DNA of 64,000 nucleotides. Origin: Hansfordia pulvinata (Eukaryota > Ascomycota > Sordariomycetes > Xylariales). The notes under the pieces are model-generated. The model did not search any database. It was not told where the DNA came from and worked only from the letters and a program-made list of their open reading frames with translations. This document shows positions 33,242 to 45,300 of this stretch, piece after piece. The position numbers and the translations under genes were made by a program. Position 1 is the stretch's first letter, and each line of letters starts with the position of its first letter. The DNA is taken from NCBI GenBank assembly GCA_006538405.1, contig BJKQ01000016.1, forward strand, positions 310,001 through 374,000, read 5' to 3'.

Positions 33242-33634
33242 ATATCGGAACGACTAATAACGACGACTATCGTGCATCCCTCGCCCAGTCAGCCTTTCCA
33301 TGCCATGCCTGGCGCCGAGAGCTGTGCCGCTCGGACACAAGACGTACATGGGGGTTTCCTGGAAACCTGAGGCCGTCAGCCTTCTGCCAAGTGTGTAAGG
33401 GTAGCTGGGAGGAGGGGGTCGTCCATGTACGAGGGTGACTCGCGGGGGTTGGGTTGGTGGGCTGGGCTTCACCGACGATGGGGAATCGGAGGGGGGGAGG
33501 AAAACATACTCACACACACAACGGTTGCTGATCTTGGAGTACTCCATACGATTACCCCCGTCCCATACACAATGCACCTGTTCAACCAAAGGTGTACAGA
33601 CAAGTAAGTGGCTGGTCTAAGCTGGACCGTGGGA

Positions 33635-33657
33635 TGGAGAGAGAGAGAGAGAGAGAG
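33635..33657. repeat. GA dinucleotide array
   Basis: About eleven GA units in intergenic DNA. Confidence 0.8.
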
Positions 33658-34679
33658 CACGGGGGAGGCACAAAGGAGGTCCGGCCGGTGACCATGATGC
33701 CCGATCTGGAGAACCCGTGCGCGCGCGGGGGAGGCAAGTGTTGAAGTGTGGTGGCCACCACGTCCGCAGTATCGTCGTCGTTCCTGCGCTGATTGATGAG
33801 GTTTTTTCCTTCTTCTTTTTCTAGAACGCCTATTCTTTTGATCGGCCGTGCAAGTGCCCTTCCCTGATGCCTCACAATTGGAGGATTCGAAGCGATCGTG
33901 AGAGAGGGGGGGGAGCTGGGGGAGGGGAGACGGGGGGTTCCACCCAGTAGTAGGGGCCCGGATCGGCACCGCCGCCCACGGCCAAGTTGTTCGTTCGCCA
34001 CCTGGGAAACGGCGCCAGAAGGTTGTCAAAAGAGGTGGCGCCCAGAGGGAGGGGGGAGGGGGGGGGGGGGGGCTCCTCGTAGAAGTCAAGCCCCATCTTC
34101 CATCTTGCGCCGGCCGCTCGCCTCCCCGTCGTGCCATGCCATGCTTCTTGGGTGGGTGTGCCTGGCTTGGGTAAGTCAGGTAGGTAGGTACACACAGACA
34201 GAGCACGCGGCATGGCCGGGGTACTCTGGCCATGTCGTCGAGCGGCCGTCGACTCGAGGGGGATGGCGGTGGCGGCGGCGGCGGCGGCGCGGGGTTTCGG
34301 AGGTTCTTCTGCTTCAGGCATCGGGTGAGGCGAAGAAGCCGTGGAAGGCGAAAAGAGTGACGAGAGTGGGTGGGTGACGAGATTTGCGGTGGGTGTCATT
34401 CGGCATCATCCCGACGCAGACGACGACGATGTCGACGTCGACCGAACACCCCTCTCCTCCCCTCCCCTCCCCATCCTTCTCGTCTCTCCCCGCCCCGTAC
34501 GCATATACCGGTGGGTTCCGGGGCGCGGGTGTCTTGACTCGACTCGGCTCAACTCGACGAAGTGGCTGATGATGCGGAATACCTCTCATGCCTCGCCACT
34601 CCCCGTGGGAAACCAGGCAACAAGACCAGGTCGTCGCTCGGCCGGCGTAGACCGGCTTCCTGTTCACTCTGTACTTGGA

Positions 34680-34752
34680 AGAAGCCTTGGTACCTACATA
34701 CCTATGTAGGTAAGGCAAGGTACCTACCTACCTACCTACCTACTTACCCAGG
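34680..34752. repeat. TACC/GGTA-rich array
   Basis: Overlapping GGTACCTAC, CATACCTATGTAGG and five successive TACC units. It is the densest example of a motif (AGGTAGGT / CCTAAGGTACCT) that recurs across the non-coding part of this window. Confidence 0.7.
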
Positions 34753-35574
34753 CAGATAGGACCGCGGGCTTCTTGCTCGAGAGCCCTCGCCACTCGGCGA
34801 AACGAGGATCGTGTCACCCGGCTCAGCATGCCCTTTGCGGACAGGAGCCCGGGTGGCGACGACACGGCGCCGGCGAGGCAGACGGGCAGAGTACTTTACT
34901 CTTACTGGTCCTGCTTTGCAACCTTGTTTGTTCTCCAACTTGCTGGCTGGCTGGAAATCCTGCCTCGTTCGGTCCCTGGTGCTTACGGGCTCGCGTATGC
35001 TTGGGTCCTCGAGCCGGGCTGTCTCCAAGGCGGTGGGGAGGGGGGAGGTAAATCCCACGATGATCCGGGGCATAGGGGTCTTTGCTGGTAGTTGTGCTTC
35101 CCGGCATTGGTCCGCGGATCAACAGAGAGAGGGTCTTGCCCTGTCTTTTTCTGTCCGGCCGGTCAGTTCAGTCGCGCGGCTGTGCCCTTCCATGGTCACT
35201 GGTCGTCTACTTACGGAAGGGTACCTTACCTGCAGGTGTCAGTACCTAAGGTAAGGTAATAAGGTAGGCACCGTATGTATGTAGGTGGACGGATCTGACC
35301 CGCCCCTCCGCCAATCCATTCCATCTGCCGAGCCCAAGCGAATGGCTTTGTTTCGGGCGTCGTGCGGGAGTCTGCGTGCGCTGAAGATCGGTCTGGAGCC
35401 CGGACGTTGCGGGGGCGCCTTTTGTCTTGTGTCTCCTCTTGTCTATCAACCAAGCATCCTGTCACAATGTCGTCTACCGATTGCATTGCCCGCATACACA
35501 TCATGGTTTGGTCTGTACACAGAAACAAAACACGCAGCAGGCTGCCTGCGCGGCACACGGCACGACCCCTTCTC

Positions 35575-35592
35575 ACCCTCACCCTCACCCTC
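35575..35592. repeat. CACCCT hexamer array
   Basis: Three CACCCT/TCACCC units. It resembles fungal telomere repeats (CCCTAA) only loosely, and there is no sign of a chromosome end. Confidence 0.5.
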
Positions 35593-37526
35593 TTTCCCAA
35601 AAAAAAATGCGATTCGCCACCGCAGGAAGATGGCGCGTGAGTGCGTCTGCGCAGAGGAAGGATTCCCCTAGCCCGGGCCCCGCACAAGGAGCCGCCGGCT
35701 TATGTATGTACTCGCTTAATGCCCCAAGCCCAGCGGTGACAAAGCCGGGAGGGAAGGCAGCGAGCGGCGGGCGGGTGGCGAATCGAAGGGTAGCAGTGTG
35801 TTTGCGTGTGTATGTGTGTGTGGGTGGGCACTCTTGGCTGTATCCTTGGTGGCCTTCTGGAAGAATGCCGCAAAGGGTATCGCTACTCTGCCTGCCCACC
35901 CACCCACCACCTATCTACGATCCCTTCCTCTACTACTCTTGTATGTGAGAGTAATAAGAGAGTAGGCACGAGTACACGCCTGAGCACTCGCACCCTTGGC
36001 TGTTCCCGCTCAGCTCCGGGGGGCAAACAACAGCCACCCGGGCTCGGTCAAAGGCTTTGGGCAGGGGACGGGGGGGGGGGGCTTTGTATTCTTTTCCGCC
36101 TCTCGGCCCCATCGAGGACGGCCGAGAGAAAAGCCAAAGATGACAGAGCCGATCGGAGAACAAGCTGAGACGGGCGAACGAGGCAAAATGCGGGCATCAG
36201 TCAAGGCTGGCTGGATGCGATGCCCCTTCCACCTGCCCCTTTGCCCACATTGCCTCCCAAAGGACACGGAGAGCCCTGCGGAGAGACTGACGAGGCCGAC
36301 AAGGGAATTGCCGTTGGCGCATGCGCACACACTATGCAAGAGAGAGAGACACACACACACACACAGAGAGAAAGGGGGCTCATCATCTTCGATTCCCCCT
36401 CACCGGGCTGCACAAAGACACGATGCGCTCATATTACTACTGATTTTTGGGTGGTGACCTGCAGCAAGGGTGCGGCGTCAAGTGGGAGCGCCGATCGGCA
36501 AGAGAGAAAGAAGAAAAGATTTCTGGCCTTCCCGCTCCTCCTCCTCCTCCTCCTCGACCCAGGACCCATTGACTGACCCTTGGGATCTGATCGACGACAG
36601 CGGGAACTCCCCCCAAGAATAGTGCCGTCATTCTCAAGTGCCAGTCACCACCCAGTTCACCCCGTAGCGTCAATTGGGGAGATAATGGGGGGGAGGGGTT
36701 ATGTCCATTCCAAGCTGACAGGCCCGACCGCACACTGTAATACTCGTACTCACACCCGTAGCCCTCTTTCTCCCTACCGCATGCCTGCCGCCGGCGCTGC
36801 TGGCTCGGATCGTCTCACTCACGATTGGATCCGCAGCCCGCGTAGTGACGCTGCAGGGCGGAATTGAGCTGCCTGCGTGATATGACGCTTGCCTGTGCTC
36901 CTTTCATTCGCGTGCACGCCACCACGAAAAATGCAGCCCTTGGGTCCAGGGGGAAAGAAGCGTCGCTGTCGGCCCAAAGACACAAGGCTCCTTGCCTGGC
37001 CCGTTCTGGCCCCAACTTGTCTTCGTCGTCCCGGCTCGGTCGGCCAAGGGAGCAGAGGCGCAGGGTCTCACAATTGCATCACGACGTGTGTCAAGTGGCC
37101 AGGTTTGGATCTGAGATTTGTCTTCATCATTGATGTCTTCATTACTAGTGTCTCTATGACACGGTTTATCTGTAGTGTGTCCCCTAAAACGCCCAATATG
37201 CTATGCTGTGCTATGCTATGCTTCCCAGTGGTCTCCTGTGTCCCAAATTGCCCCGGTCCCCTAATCCATTATAGAAGGAAAAAACAGTGAGAAAGATAAG
37301 TGATGCGTCTAGAGGTATCATAATGCCGAACCGTAGCTCCACTCCTGTCGTGTCGTCTATGAAAAGTAACAGGATCCTTCAGGTGGTGAGCCGTCCTGTG
37401 TGTATGTGGACTCTTTTTTTTTCTTCGTCGCCGTGGGCGGTAGCGGCCCCCACTCGCAACTCAACTCCGAAACAAAGGGCGATCATCCCGATTGATGGGA
37501 TCGCCAGGTGGTCGTAATCGTCGTAA

Positions 37527-38490
37527 TCATGACCGGACGGGGATGCTGCTGCCAAACATGCGTCCCCACATGCCGCGGGTGCGCGGGCGCTTGGCCTTGA
37601 CGTTGCCATCCTGCATCTCGCGCAGGTCGTCGGCGCTCAGCTCGTAGGGCAGCAGCTGCTTGGGGTCCTTGCGGTAGTGGCGCGTCGCCACGGGCTGGGG
37701 CATGTCCAGGACAATCTCCACCGGCGAGGCGTACAGCGACGCGTCGGCGCCGTACAGGCAAGGGTCCTCGAGGTCCGACATGGGCGTCGACGACCGCGAG
37801 TGGCCGCGCGAGGACACGGACGAGGCGTAGGAGCTGCCCGAGGAGCTGTAGACCAGGCCCGGCGGGGTCGAGACGTCGTTGACCATGCGGATCGAGTCGG
37901 CGGCGGGCGAGGCGTGGCGGGAGCGCGAGGTCGTCGAGTTGCCGCGCGAGACGGGAGGCGTGGGGATCTGGGTGCGCGCCCAGGCCTCGGCCTCCTTCTG
38001 GCGGCGGGCCTCCTCCTTGCGTTGCATGCGGCGGGCGTGCTTGAGCTCAACCTCGACGCGGATGGGCGCCAGGAAGGGGTCCAGCTCGCGGTACAGGTCC
38101 TGGTCCGTGATCCTCAGCTCCCACTCGAGCAGGAAGAGCAGCTGCTTCTCCATGAGGTTGACCTCGGTCCGGCTGAAGCCAAAGCTGTAGTTCTCGGTGG
38201 TGATGTGGCTGTAGCTGGCCCAGTGCTTGTTCTTGGGAGAGCTGTCGTTGAGGTACTTGGCCGCAAGGATGAGGGCGGCGAGGAAGATGCGGTGGGTGGT
38301 GCAGCGCAGGCCCTTGGCCATGGGCTGGAGGCGGGACTTGAGGCGGTTGAGGTAGACCAGCGTGGACATGAGGGTGGGGACCTGGACGTTGGAAGAGACG
38401 ACGAGCTGCGTGATGAACTCCTCGAGAGTGGGCATGCTGCTGTCGTCGCTGCGGATGGCCTTGGAGGGCGAGGGCGTCCGCGGCGGCGAG

Positions 38491-38529
<39 letters not shown>

Positions 38530-38690
38530 CCCTGGGCCGGCGGGGGCATCATGGTGGGGTCGCACTGGATGACATTGCAGGCGGCGCGGGCCAGGTATGT
38601 GATCATGTCCTTGCTTACGGGCGTGTAGACGAACTGCTCGAGGGCGGCGGCGTTGAGCTCGCCCATTGTTAACGTCGTTATCGCAGACAT
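37527..38690 (-). CDS. Pcl1/Pcl2-type (Pho85-associated) cyclin
   Basis: Cyclins of this class activate the Pho85 kinase in G1 and polarity control. The single-exon product is 387 aa. The cyclin box spans roughly residues 85-205: MPTLEEFITQLVVSSNVQVPTLM, then LVYLNRLKSRLQPM, TTHRIFLAALILAAKYLND, HWASYS, EVNLMEKQLLFLLEWELRI and DQDLY, the Pcl-type arrangement. A polyglutamine tract (residues about 55-66, CTG/CAG repeats at 38495-38527) and SP/TP sites lie before it. After the box come a charged Arg/Lys/Glu helix and a Ser/Arg-rich tail with several SP/TP sites that could serve phospho-degradation. The ATG is preceded by a CAACAACAAC leader. An ATATATAT stretch at 38932-38939, about 242 bases upstream, may be a TATA element. 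Confidence 0.88.
38495..38527 (-). repeat. CAG array coding for polyglutamine
   Basis: Eleven or so CTG units on the + strand encode glutamines in the N-terminal part of the Pcl-type cyclin. It is likely to vary in length between strains. Confidence 0.8.
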
Positions 38691-41544
38691 TTTTGTGTGG
38701 ATGTGCGTTGTTGTTGTTGTTGGGTTTGGTGGGTGTGGGTGTAGTCTGTGTGTCTAAGTGCTGGCGTAGGAGATGTAGCTGTGATACAATCCTAAAACAG
38801 TCGAAAGGAATTCTTCTTGTTCTATTCCACTGTTGTCAAGGTAGGACAGCAAGCAAAAAAGTCGTAATGCCGGGCTGGCAAATCTGGGGAAGGGAGGGCA
38901 AGCAGAAGCGGTGATGGTGGGATGGCTGGTGATATATATGAACCACTGGCTATAGTCCAGGGAAGGGACGTAACAGATGTGGGCGCGGTGGATGGAGGGG
39001 GGACGGTGCGCCGGTACTTGGGTACGCGGAGACTCGGGTACGTAGAGGTGGGGGGGGAGGTCCCTTAGGCAGGCAGGTGGGGCGGCGGCGAGGGGTGGGG
39101 CGGGCAGTTGGGCAGGTACCTTGGGCAGGTACAAGGTCGAAAGTGGGGATCACGCGGCGAAGTCTTGGTCATGCCAGACTTGGCGGCGCGACGGGGGTAC
39201 CGGGGGGCGAGCGGCGGTACGGCTGGACTCGTACGGCCTTTCGCGCGCGCAAGGAGACGCCGGCGCTAAAAGGCAGGCAAGAGAGACCTTGGGTTCCCTG
39301 AATGGGCAGGCCAGGCAGACAGCGAGACAGACAACCGGATCGGCTGGCCTGCAGTCAGTCAGTCGGCAGTCTGCGCGGGGGTGCGAGTGGCCGGAAGCAC
39401 AGGTGCACTGCCGAGTGGTTTGATGCGGGAGCGAGGGGCGGCGCTGCGAGGTGCAACGTTGGGTTCTGCACTGGAGTGCGTGGTTGGGCTGCCTCTCTAC
39501 TACTGCTTCTGTGAGTGTGAGGTGGCTGCTCTCGAGAGGCACGTCACAGGATGCGTCCTGGCGGGCGTCAGGGATGCAGCCGGAGGAGTCGGGAGGTGCC
39601 TACAGGTACCGGGCGAGGCGGGTGCCGTAGGGGCTCTCAGCGTGCAACCTTGGCAAGGGAGCGCTGTGGTCGCCGTGGGTTGCAGGGGGAGCACAGGGGC
39701 TGCGGGTGGCGTGGGCGGTGGCCGCTACGATGTACCCGAGGTACCGCTCGAGCTGGCTGGTCCTCCGGGGGGGGGGGAGGGCGGCGACAGTGCTTTTTTC
39801 GCCTCGGCCGATGGAGTCTGCTCCTCAAAGCAGCAAAAGGCGACGCTCCTGATGTGGCGAGATCCACCTCACAGCTTGCGGCGTGTGGCGGTGGCAGGCG
39901 ACGGCGGCGGCGCTGGTCTCTGTTCTCGCGCGGAGTCGAGAAGGAAAATGGCTCCTCTTGTCAGCGCGCAGTGGCAAACAGGCGGGCTCCGCTGTTGCCT
40001 CTCTGTGCGTGCAGCTGGTGCGTGGGTGGCTTGCTTGCTCGATCTGACCCGGGGCTTTGCTCGAATCCGGAATGATGCGGATTGCTGGGCTCCTCCAAGA
40101 GGCGAAAAGTCGATGCGGGCGGGGATGCCACGAATAGATGGCCCCAAAAACAGAATCTTTCCAGAAGCCCGGCTAGAAGGCGTCTTCTGGTCACCGACGA
40201 CGAGGGGCGGCGGTGGTGGCGATCGGAGAAGGTGGTGTTGAGAGTGCGTGAGCGGCAACTTTCCCGGACCGGCGGAAAAGAGGGACAGGACGAGCAGATG
40301 GTGGGAGAGGAGGGTGGCAGACGATGTGCAATCACGGGAGACTAGAGGCGACTATATCAATCGGACACGGAGGCTGTCTGTCTTCCTGTCGAGTCGAGTG
40401 CCGCTGTTGCTGCTGCTTCTGACGTCGACCGCTGCCGGGATTTCCACAAATGCCCGATCGGGACGGTTGCCGTGTGAGAGATGCGCGTACGAGAATGCAA
40501 GACCGGTAATTACCGCTGATATGCTCCGACCGGAGTGTGCTGCGGCCGATCCTGGAATGTCTCTGGGGGATGCTGACGGCGCTGGGTCTGCAAGGTGATT
40601 ATCGGATTAAAGGCGGTGCTTATATGGTGACCAGATACAGTCGTCGCTGGCGTTGGGCACAAAGCACAGAAAGAGAAAGAGGACGCGTCCTGATTATTGT
40701 AGGCAGAAGCAACGAATCAGTAAAAAAAAAGGGCTGAATGACCGAACAATCAGGTCGACAGAACAATCGGGGCTTGTCTGGACCAGGTGGCGCGTCGTTG
40801 TTCAGAGAGGGTGGTGGTTGGTAGTGCGTGTGACTAGAACTGCTCCTTGTGATCTCAAACCAGCTGAGAGCGCACAAGCTTTGTTATAGGCGTCGTCTTG
40901 AAGGTGCCAGGGACTGAGGGCCAGGGACCAAGAGGCGGCAGCTGCTCAGGGGCAGGCAATGAAAGGAGGGCAGGGCAAAGAATCGACTATTATCGACCCA
41001 GCAGATATGCCTGGGGATTAGATTGGGCGGTGCGAGGGCTGGCCTGCGCTGCTAGACTGACCAGAGTCTACTCGGCGAGTGGGAACAGGGCGGGTGCGGA
41101 GGTGGTGACGGCGAAAGGAGGCCGGCAACAGTAATAAGACAGGTGGTGTCTGGCACGCGTGGGTTCGTTCAGAGTGGTAGGGCTGTGGATGGTGAGGGGA
41201 GAGAGAAGGGATCACGAACAAGGGAAGACCGTCTATCTATATGCCAATCTATGGACGCGCGCGCTGCTGCTGCTGTCTCTGGCGTCGAGGCATCTGGGCG
41301 CCTCCTGAGAGCGACAGGCTGGCGTGTCTAAGATGGTGGTCTCCTGCCTCATCCATCGACACGACGCAGCCCCCCCTTGTCCTCGAAAGCCCAGCCAGGG
41401 CACGCGATGAGAGTGGATGGCGGCGCTGCATGCCCGCCGCGAGAGCCCGCTACGCTGGATCCAGTAATCCCTGGAGTCTGGGGGAGAGCCGCGGCGGCAC
41501 GGCAGCGCCCAGGAGGGAGGCAGCGGCCCGCCGTCGAGTCGCTG

Positions 41545-41569
41545 TTGCGTCGCGTTGCGTTGCGTTGCG
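41545..41569. repeat. Period-5 array (TTGCG/TCGCG)
   Basis: Five 5-base units: TTGCG, TCGCG and three TTGCG. It belongs to the same class as the arrays at 29206 and 48006. Confidence 0.75.
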
Positions 41570-42310
41570 GCGCTGGCGCGAGCGACGGCGATGAATGGCT
41601 GGCCGTCACTCTCTGCCCGCTGACAGCATGCCTCCTGAATGACGCCCCCCCCCCGTTGCATCCAATGCCCTCTGCAGATCCCCGTCCCTACGATATAGTG
41701 GAAAGGTACATGCCAGCTGCACCCGCGGTGGGTGCGGTGCAGGCGTACCCGCTCCCCCCTGCGCCCAGCATTGACCCCTTGATGAATGGGCGGCCGGCGA
41801 AGCACACCCGTCCGGCCTGCGGAGCCGTCATTGGCGCCAGAGGCCGGCCAGCGTCAAGATGTGAAACAAGCGATGCGAGCTGCGACGGCCCCAGGCGTGT
41901 CCCAGGTTTGCCAGCCCAGGCGAGCCACGCCTGCCCGGCCATGACCACCAGAGCAGGAGGTCCAACCAATGCTTTCCATGTCCATCGTGGTGGCTCCTTC
42001 TCCCGTCCGCCTCTGCGTGGCATGACGAGCTGCACAGTGCAATGGTGCTGGAAGTCGCGACCCAGAGTGCATCCGCATGTTGGTGGGTACACGAGGCACA
42101 GGCCAGGTACACCCGGCTGGCTTCGTCACCGTGTGGGACGCCCGCAGCCAGTGCCGCGATCCACGTACTCCTGCTTGCATGCGGGTACTACTCCGTACCT
42201 GTATGCATGTAGGCATGTCCTCGCATCGCCAACCTTCAGTCGTCGTCGCTTACCACACTGCGACTGGCTCAGAGTCGTCCTCGAGCGTCGCAGGTCTGGC
42301 CTCCCCGCCA

Positions 42311-42340
42311 GCCCACGCCCACGCCCACGCCCACGCCCAC
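42311..42340. repeat. CCCACG hexamer array
   Basis: Five exact CCCACG units in intergenic DNA. Confidence 0.8.
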
Positions 42341-45300
42341 GATGCCGCCCACGACGCTGCCTCGACTTTGCCTGCCTTGGCCTTGGAGCCGCCCCGTACC
42401 TACGCTTGCGAGGCGGGCTGCTAAGTTTGTTTCTTATTTCTGCCTCGTGCAATCACCATCCAACCTTGGCCCCACCAATCACCACCCGCCCGCGCCCGCG
42501 CCCAGAATAGCTGCCACTGCGACGGGAGTGCTCGTACTCACAAGCTGCCGCCCACGATCTGCTGCTCCAGCCGCCGAACTACGCTGCAACCGCCGTCTGC
42601 TGCTATCTTTGTTGTGTGCTGCCGCCGTCATGGGTGCTCTTGAAACCCGACTCGCCCGCCGGCTTGCTTTATCGCTACAACGCCATCGGTTGCTTGCCGC
42701 TGCTGACCCAAGTCGACCCTCACTTAGCACTTAACTTAGAAACTCGTACTGTCCCGCGGGCCATCAGCACGCATAGGCCGCGACAAGCCCGCCCGTACGC
42801 GCCTCGCACGCCAGCCACAGCTGGCCTCTCTGGATTATGGATGGAGAGCAGTCTGTGGATAAGCACACATGCTGAATCTGGCGATTGCTCAGGTTACTCT
42901 TACGAGCACTCCGTGCCTGGAGCTTGCGCACAGCCCACCAGCCACAAACACGGCCGCCCAGCGACTCACGGTCCACAGCCAAAGACACACAAGCACGACG
43001 AGACACAGCACCTGCCGGCCCCAGGATCTGCGCGTCTTGCTGGCACGCCTGCCAGCCCCTGCGCCCATTGCGGGGCCTCTACTGCCAGGCACGCTCTGGC
43101 ACGCTCACCACCACGCGGACCCGGTAATGCCCACCATCACAGCGCACCGGCGCGTTCTGTGTGCGAGAGATCCGAACCGCAAGGGCTTGCTTGCACGCTG
43201 GCCGGCCGCTTGTCGACGGCAAACGCCTGCTTGTCATGCACACTCTGACTCACGGCTTGCGTTGCGCGCTCGTGAATCGTCGCCCTGTCCCCTCCCGACC
43301 CGCTCGAGGCAACGACAAGGTGGGAAACCCCCTCCGCACATCACTGTCGCAACGCACCTGCGCGTGCCCCTGAAATTCCGTCCACGTCCCCCAGCCAGGC
43401 GATGGGGCCAGACCACTTCCAACACGAAATCCCACCCCCTATTCAGAGCCCAAACCCGCCACGGCAGCTGCCCCAATGTGGGGAAGAGCCAATGCTTATC
43501 GAGGCAGCTCGGAACCTCGACGGGGATCATCCCATCTGATTGAAACAGGCTCGACAGGGACTTGCTCTATGCAGCCCTGACTGCTTTGTGGCCCTGCAGC
43601 ACAAGGTCCGTCTCCAACCTGGCCAGCTTCTTCAGCCCGGCCCGTGACCATTTCGATCTGCCGAACCGCTCCATCTGGCAAAAATCGAAAGGCCCGTGTT
43701 CCGTACCGGGGCACAGCGCCTTTTGACAACCCAAGGCGCCCGCTTCGTCCCAACACCTGCCACCTGTCCAGGTTCTAGCCGGGTGGCCCTGGCCGCTTGC
43801 TCGCAACGGAAGCCCAATGTCTTGTTGGGCATTCACTGCGGATTGGTACGCCAGCCACCTTGTCCTGACATTCTCGCAGGTTCTCGAACCCCTCAGAGCC
43901 AATTGGGCGAGCCTGGGAATCGGGAGGCGCAGCTAGCATTCCTAAGTGGCACGGGAGCCTGGCCCCCATGTCGGATTTTGTGGCCGAGATCCCGCCTGAG
44001 GAGTGTGGACACCACACTTTTGTCCAGACTGGTGGTTCGCGCTAATCGCCGACCCCCACCAGATCAGCCCTGCGACTGGCGGGCCGTGGCTTAAGCTCCT
44101 GACCTGCGTCTCAACGGGAAGAAGACGCCGTACGAGCACTCACACCGTGCTACGTGCCAAATGGCCGGATGCTCTAGTTGGCCCTTGGATTCAGTACTCG
44201 TACTGCGATTTACTGCACCACGCGCATTACCTCGCATGGCCGCGTCTTGCTCACATCACGCTGCATCAGATATCGCCCTGGTGGTGGTGGTCGCGTGGGA
44301 TTACGCGCATCTGGCCCGACGACACGCTGCTAGACGCGCAACTAATTTAGTAATACGGGCGCATCGCCAGTCTTTGTTCACGCTCTAGTTTGGCGCCGCA
44401 CTTGGGACGATCCAAGTTAGGCCCATGGTTCGTGAGAGCTGAACCTGGCCCGCGAGAAGGCGCTGCCCCCACCATGGCCATCTGGGATGGCTCGTCGCCA
44501 GGGTCTTGTGCAAGCCATCACCGATGGGTGAGGGTGCGCGCGCGCCACATGGTTGGGCCATGGCCGAATGGAGATGCTGGAATTCGGTCGGCCATAGTCC
44601 GATATCAAGTGGCGGCTTGCGCAATCCAGATGCCACAGTGTTGCCATGGGATGGGACGGCCCCGGGGTCCCTTGGCCGACCTGTCTCACCTGTATGGAAA
44701 GGGAACGGACGTTATCCGTCGTGAGCGGCGCCGGTCCTCCCCAGATACAGATCGGAGGCTGCTGGGGCGAGACTCGCCCTTCCGGTGTATCCCCACGGCG
44801 ATCCAGTCTTTAGGCGCCCTTGTCGCCCCGTCAATCGGGCAGGTTGCGCAAAAAGAGACACGGGTCATCTCTCGTCCTTCAACGTTGGGCTCTCCGCACA
44901 CCATTGCCTGAACCGCGGCTGGCTTCTATCGTGACCACGGCGCGGCTGACGACGATGACCGCCCTGCGCGGACGGACTTGGACTCGCACGCACAACCAGC
45001 TGCGCCGGCTGACCGGGTCGGCCGGGGTCCCCGCCGTCGCGCGCATACCCGTACGTGGCCAGCCAGGCGTGTCCGCGCAACGAGGCTCATCATCCACCCG
45101 TCTGCCGGTCTGGAATGCAAGCATGCTCAAAGCGGGCTAGCGGGGTTACTATGCCGCGGCAGGGACTGATGATGACTCCTTTGAACAGCTGCCGTTGCTC
45201 GAACCGTTGCTGCTGCTGGCTAACTAACTAGCTCGTGATAATAAGGGGGGGCTCGCGAGGGTGGCTACTCGTCAGTACATGCCAGTCTGGGGCAGTGCGA

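Larger units (their letters stand above)
28691..37526. other. 8.8-kb gene-poor segment
   Basis: I see no gene that I can support. The segment is rich in microsatellites and mononucleotide runs: a period-5 array at 29206-29255, 19 C at 33223-33241, GA repeats at 33635-33657, 15 G at 34058-34072, TACC repeats near 34690-34745, CACCCT repeats near 35575-35592, CA repeats near 36348-36366 and a period-5 array at 37196-37220. TACGAGTA octamers are at 31293, 31755, 31871, 32996 and 36741. Frames of 100-250 codons occur on both strands but are compositionally random and often start at GTG, CTG or TTG. Confidence 0.5.

Noticed and set aside
35575..35592. Telomere-like CACCCT repeats
   Set aside because: Only three units, not the fungal CCCTAA sequence, and normal unique DNA continues on both sides.
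38932..38939. ATATATAT as a firm promoter call for the cyclin gene
   Set aside because: The position is plausible but there is no other core-promoter evidence, so it is mentioned only in the cyclin entry.
41377..42510. 377-codon open frame in the gene-poor segment
   Set aside because: It starts at TTG, is rich in Pro/Arg/Cys, has no recognisable motif and runs through simple repeats (CCCACG array).
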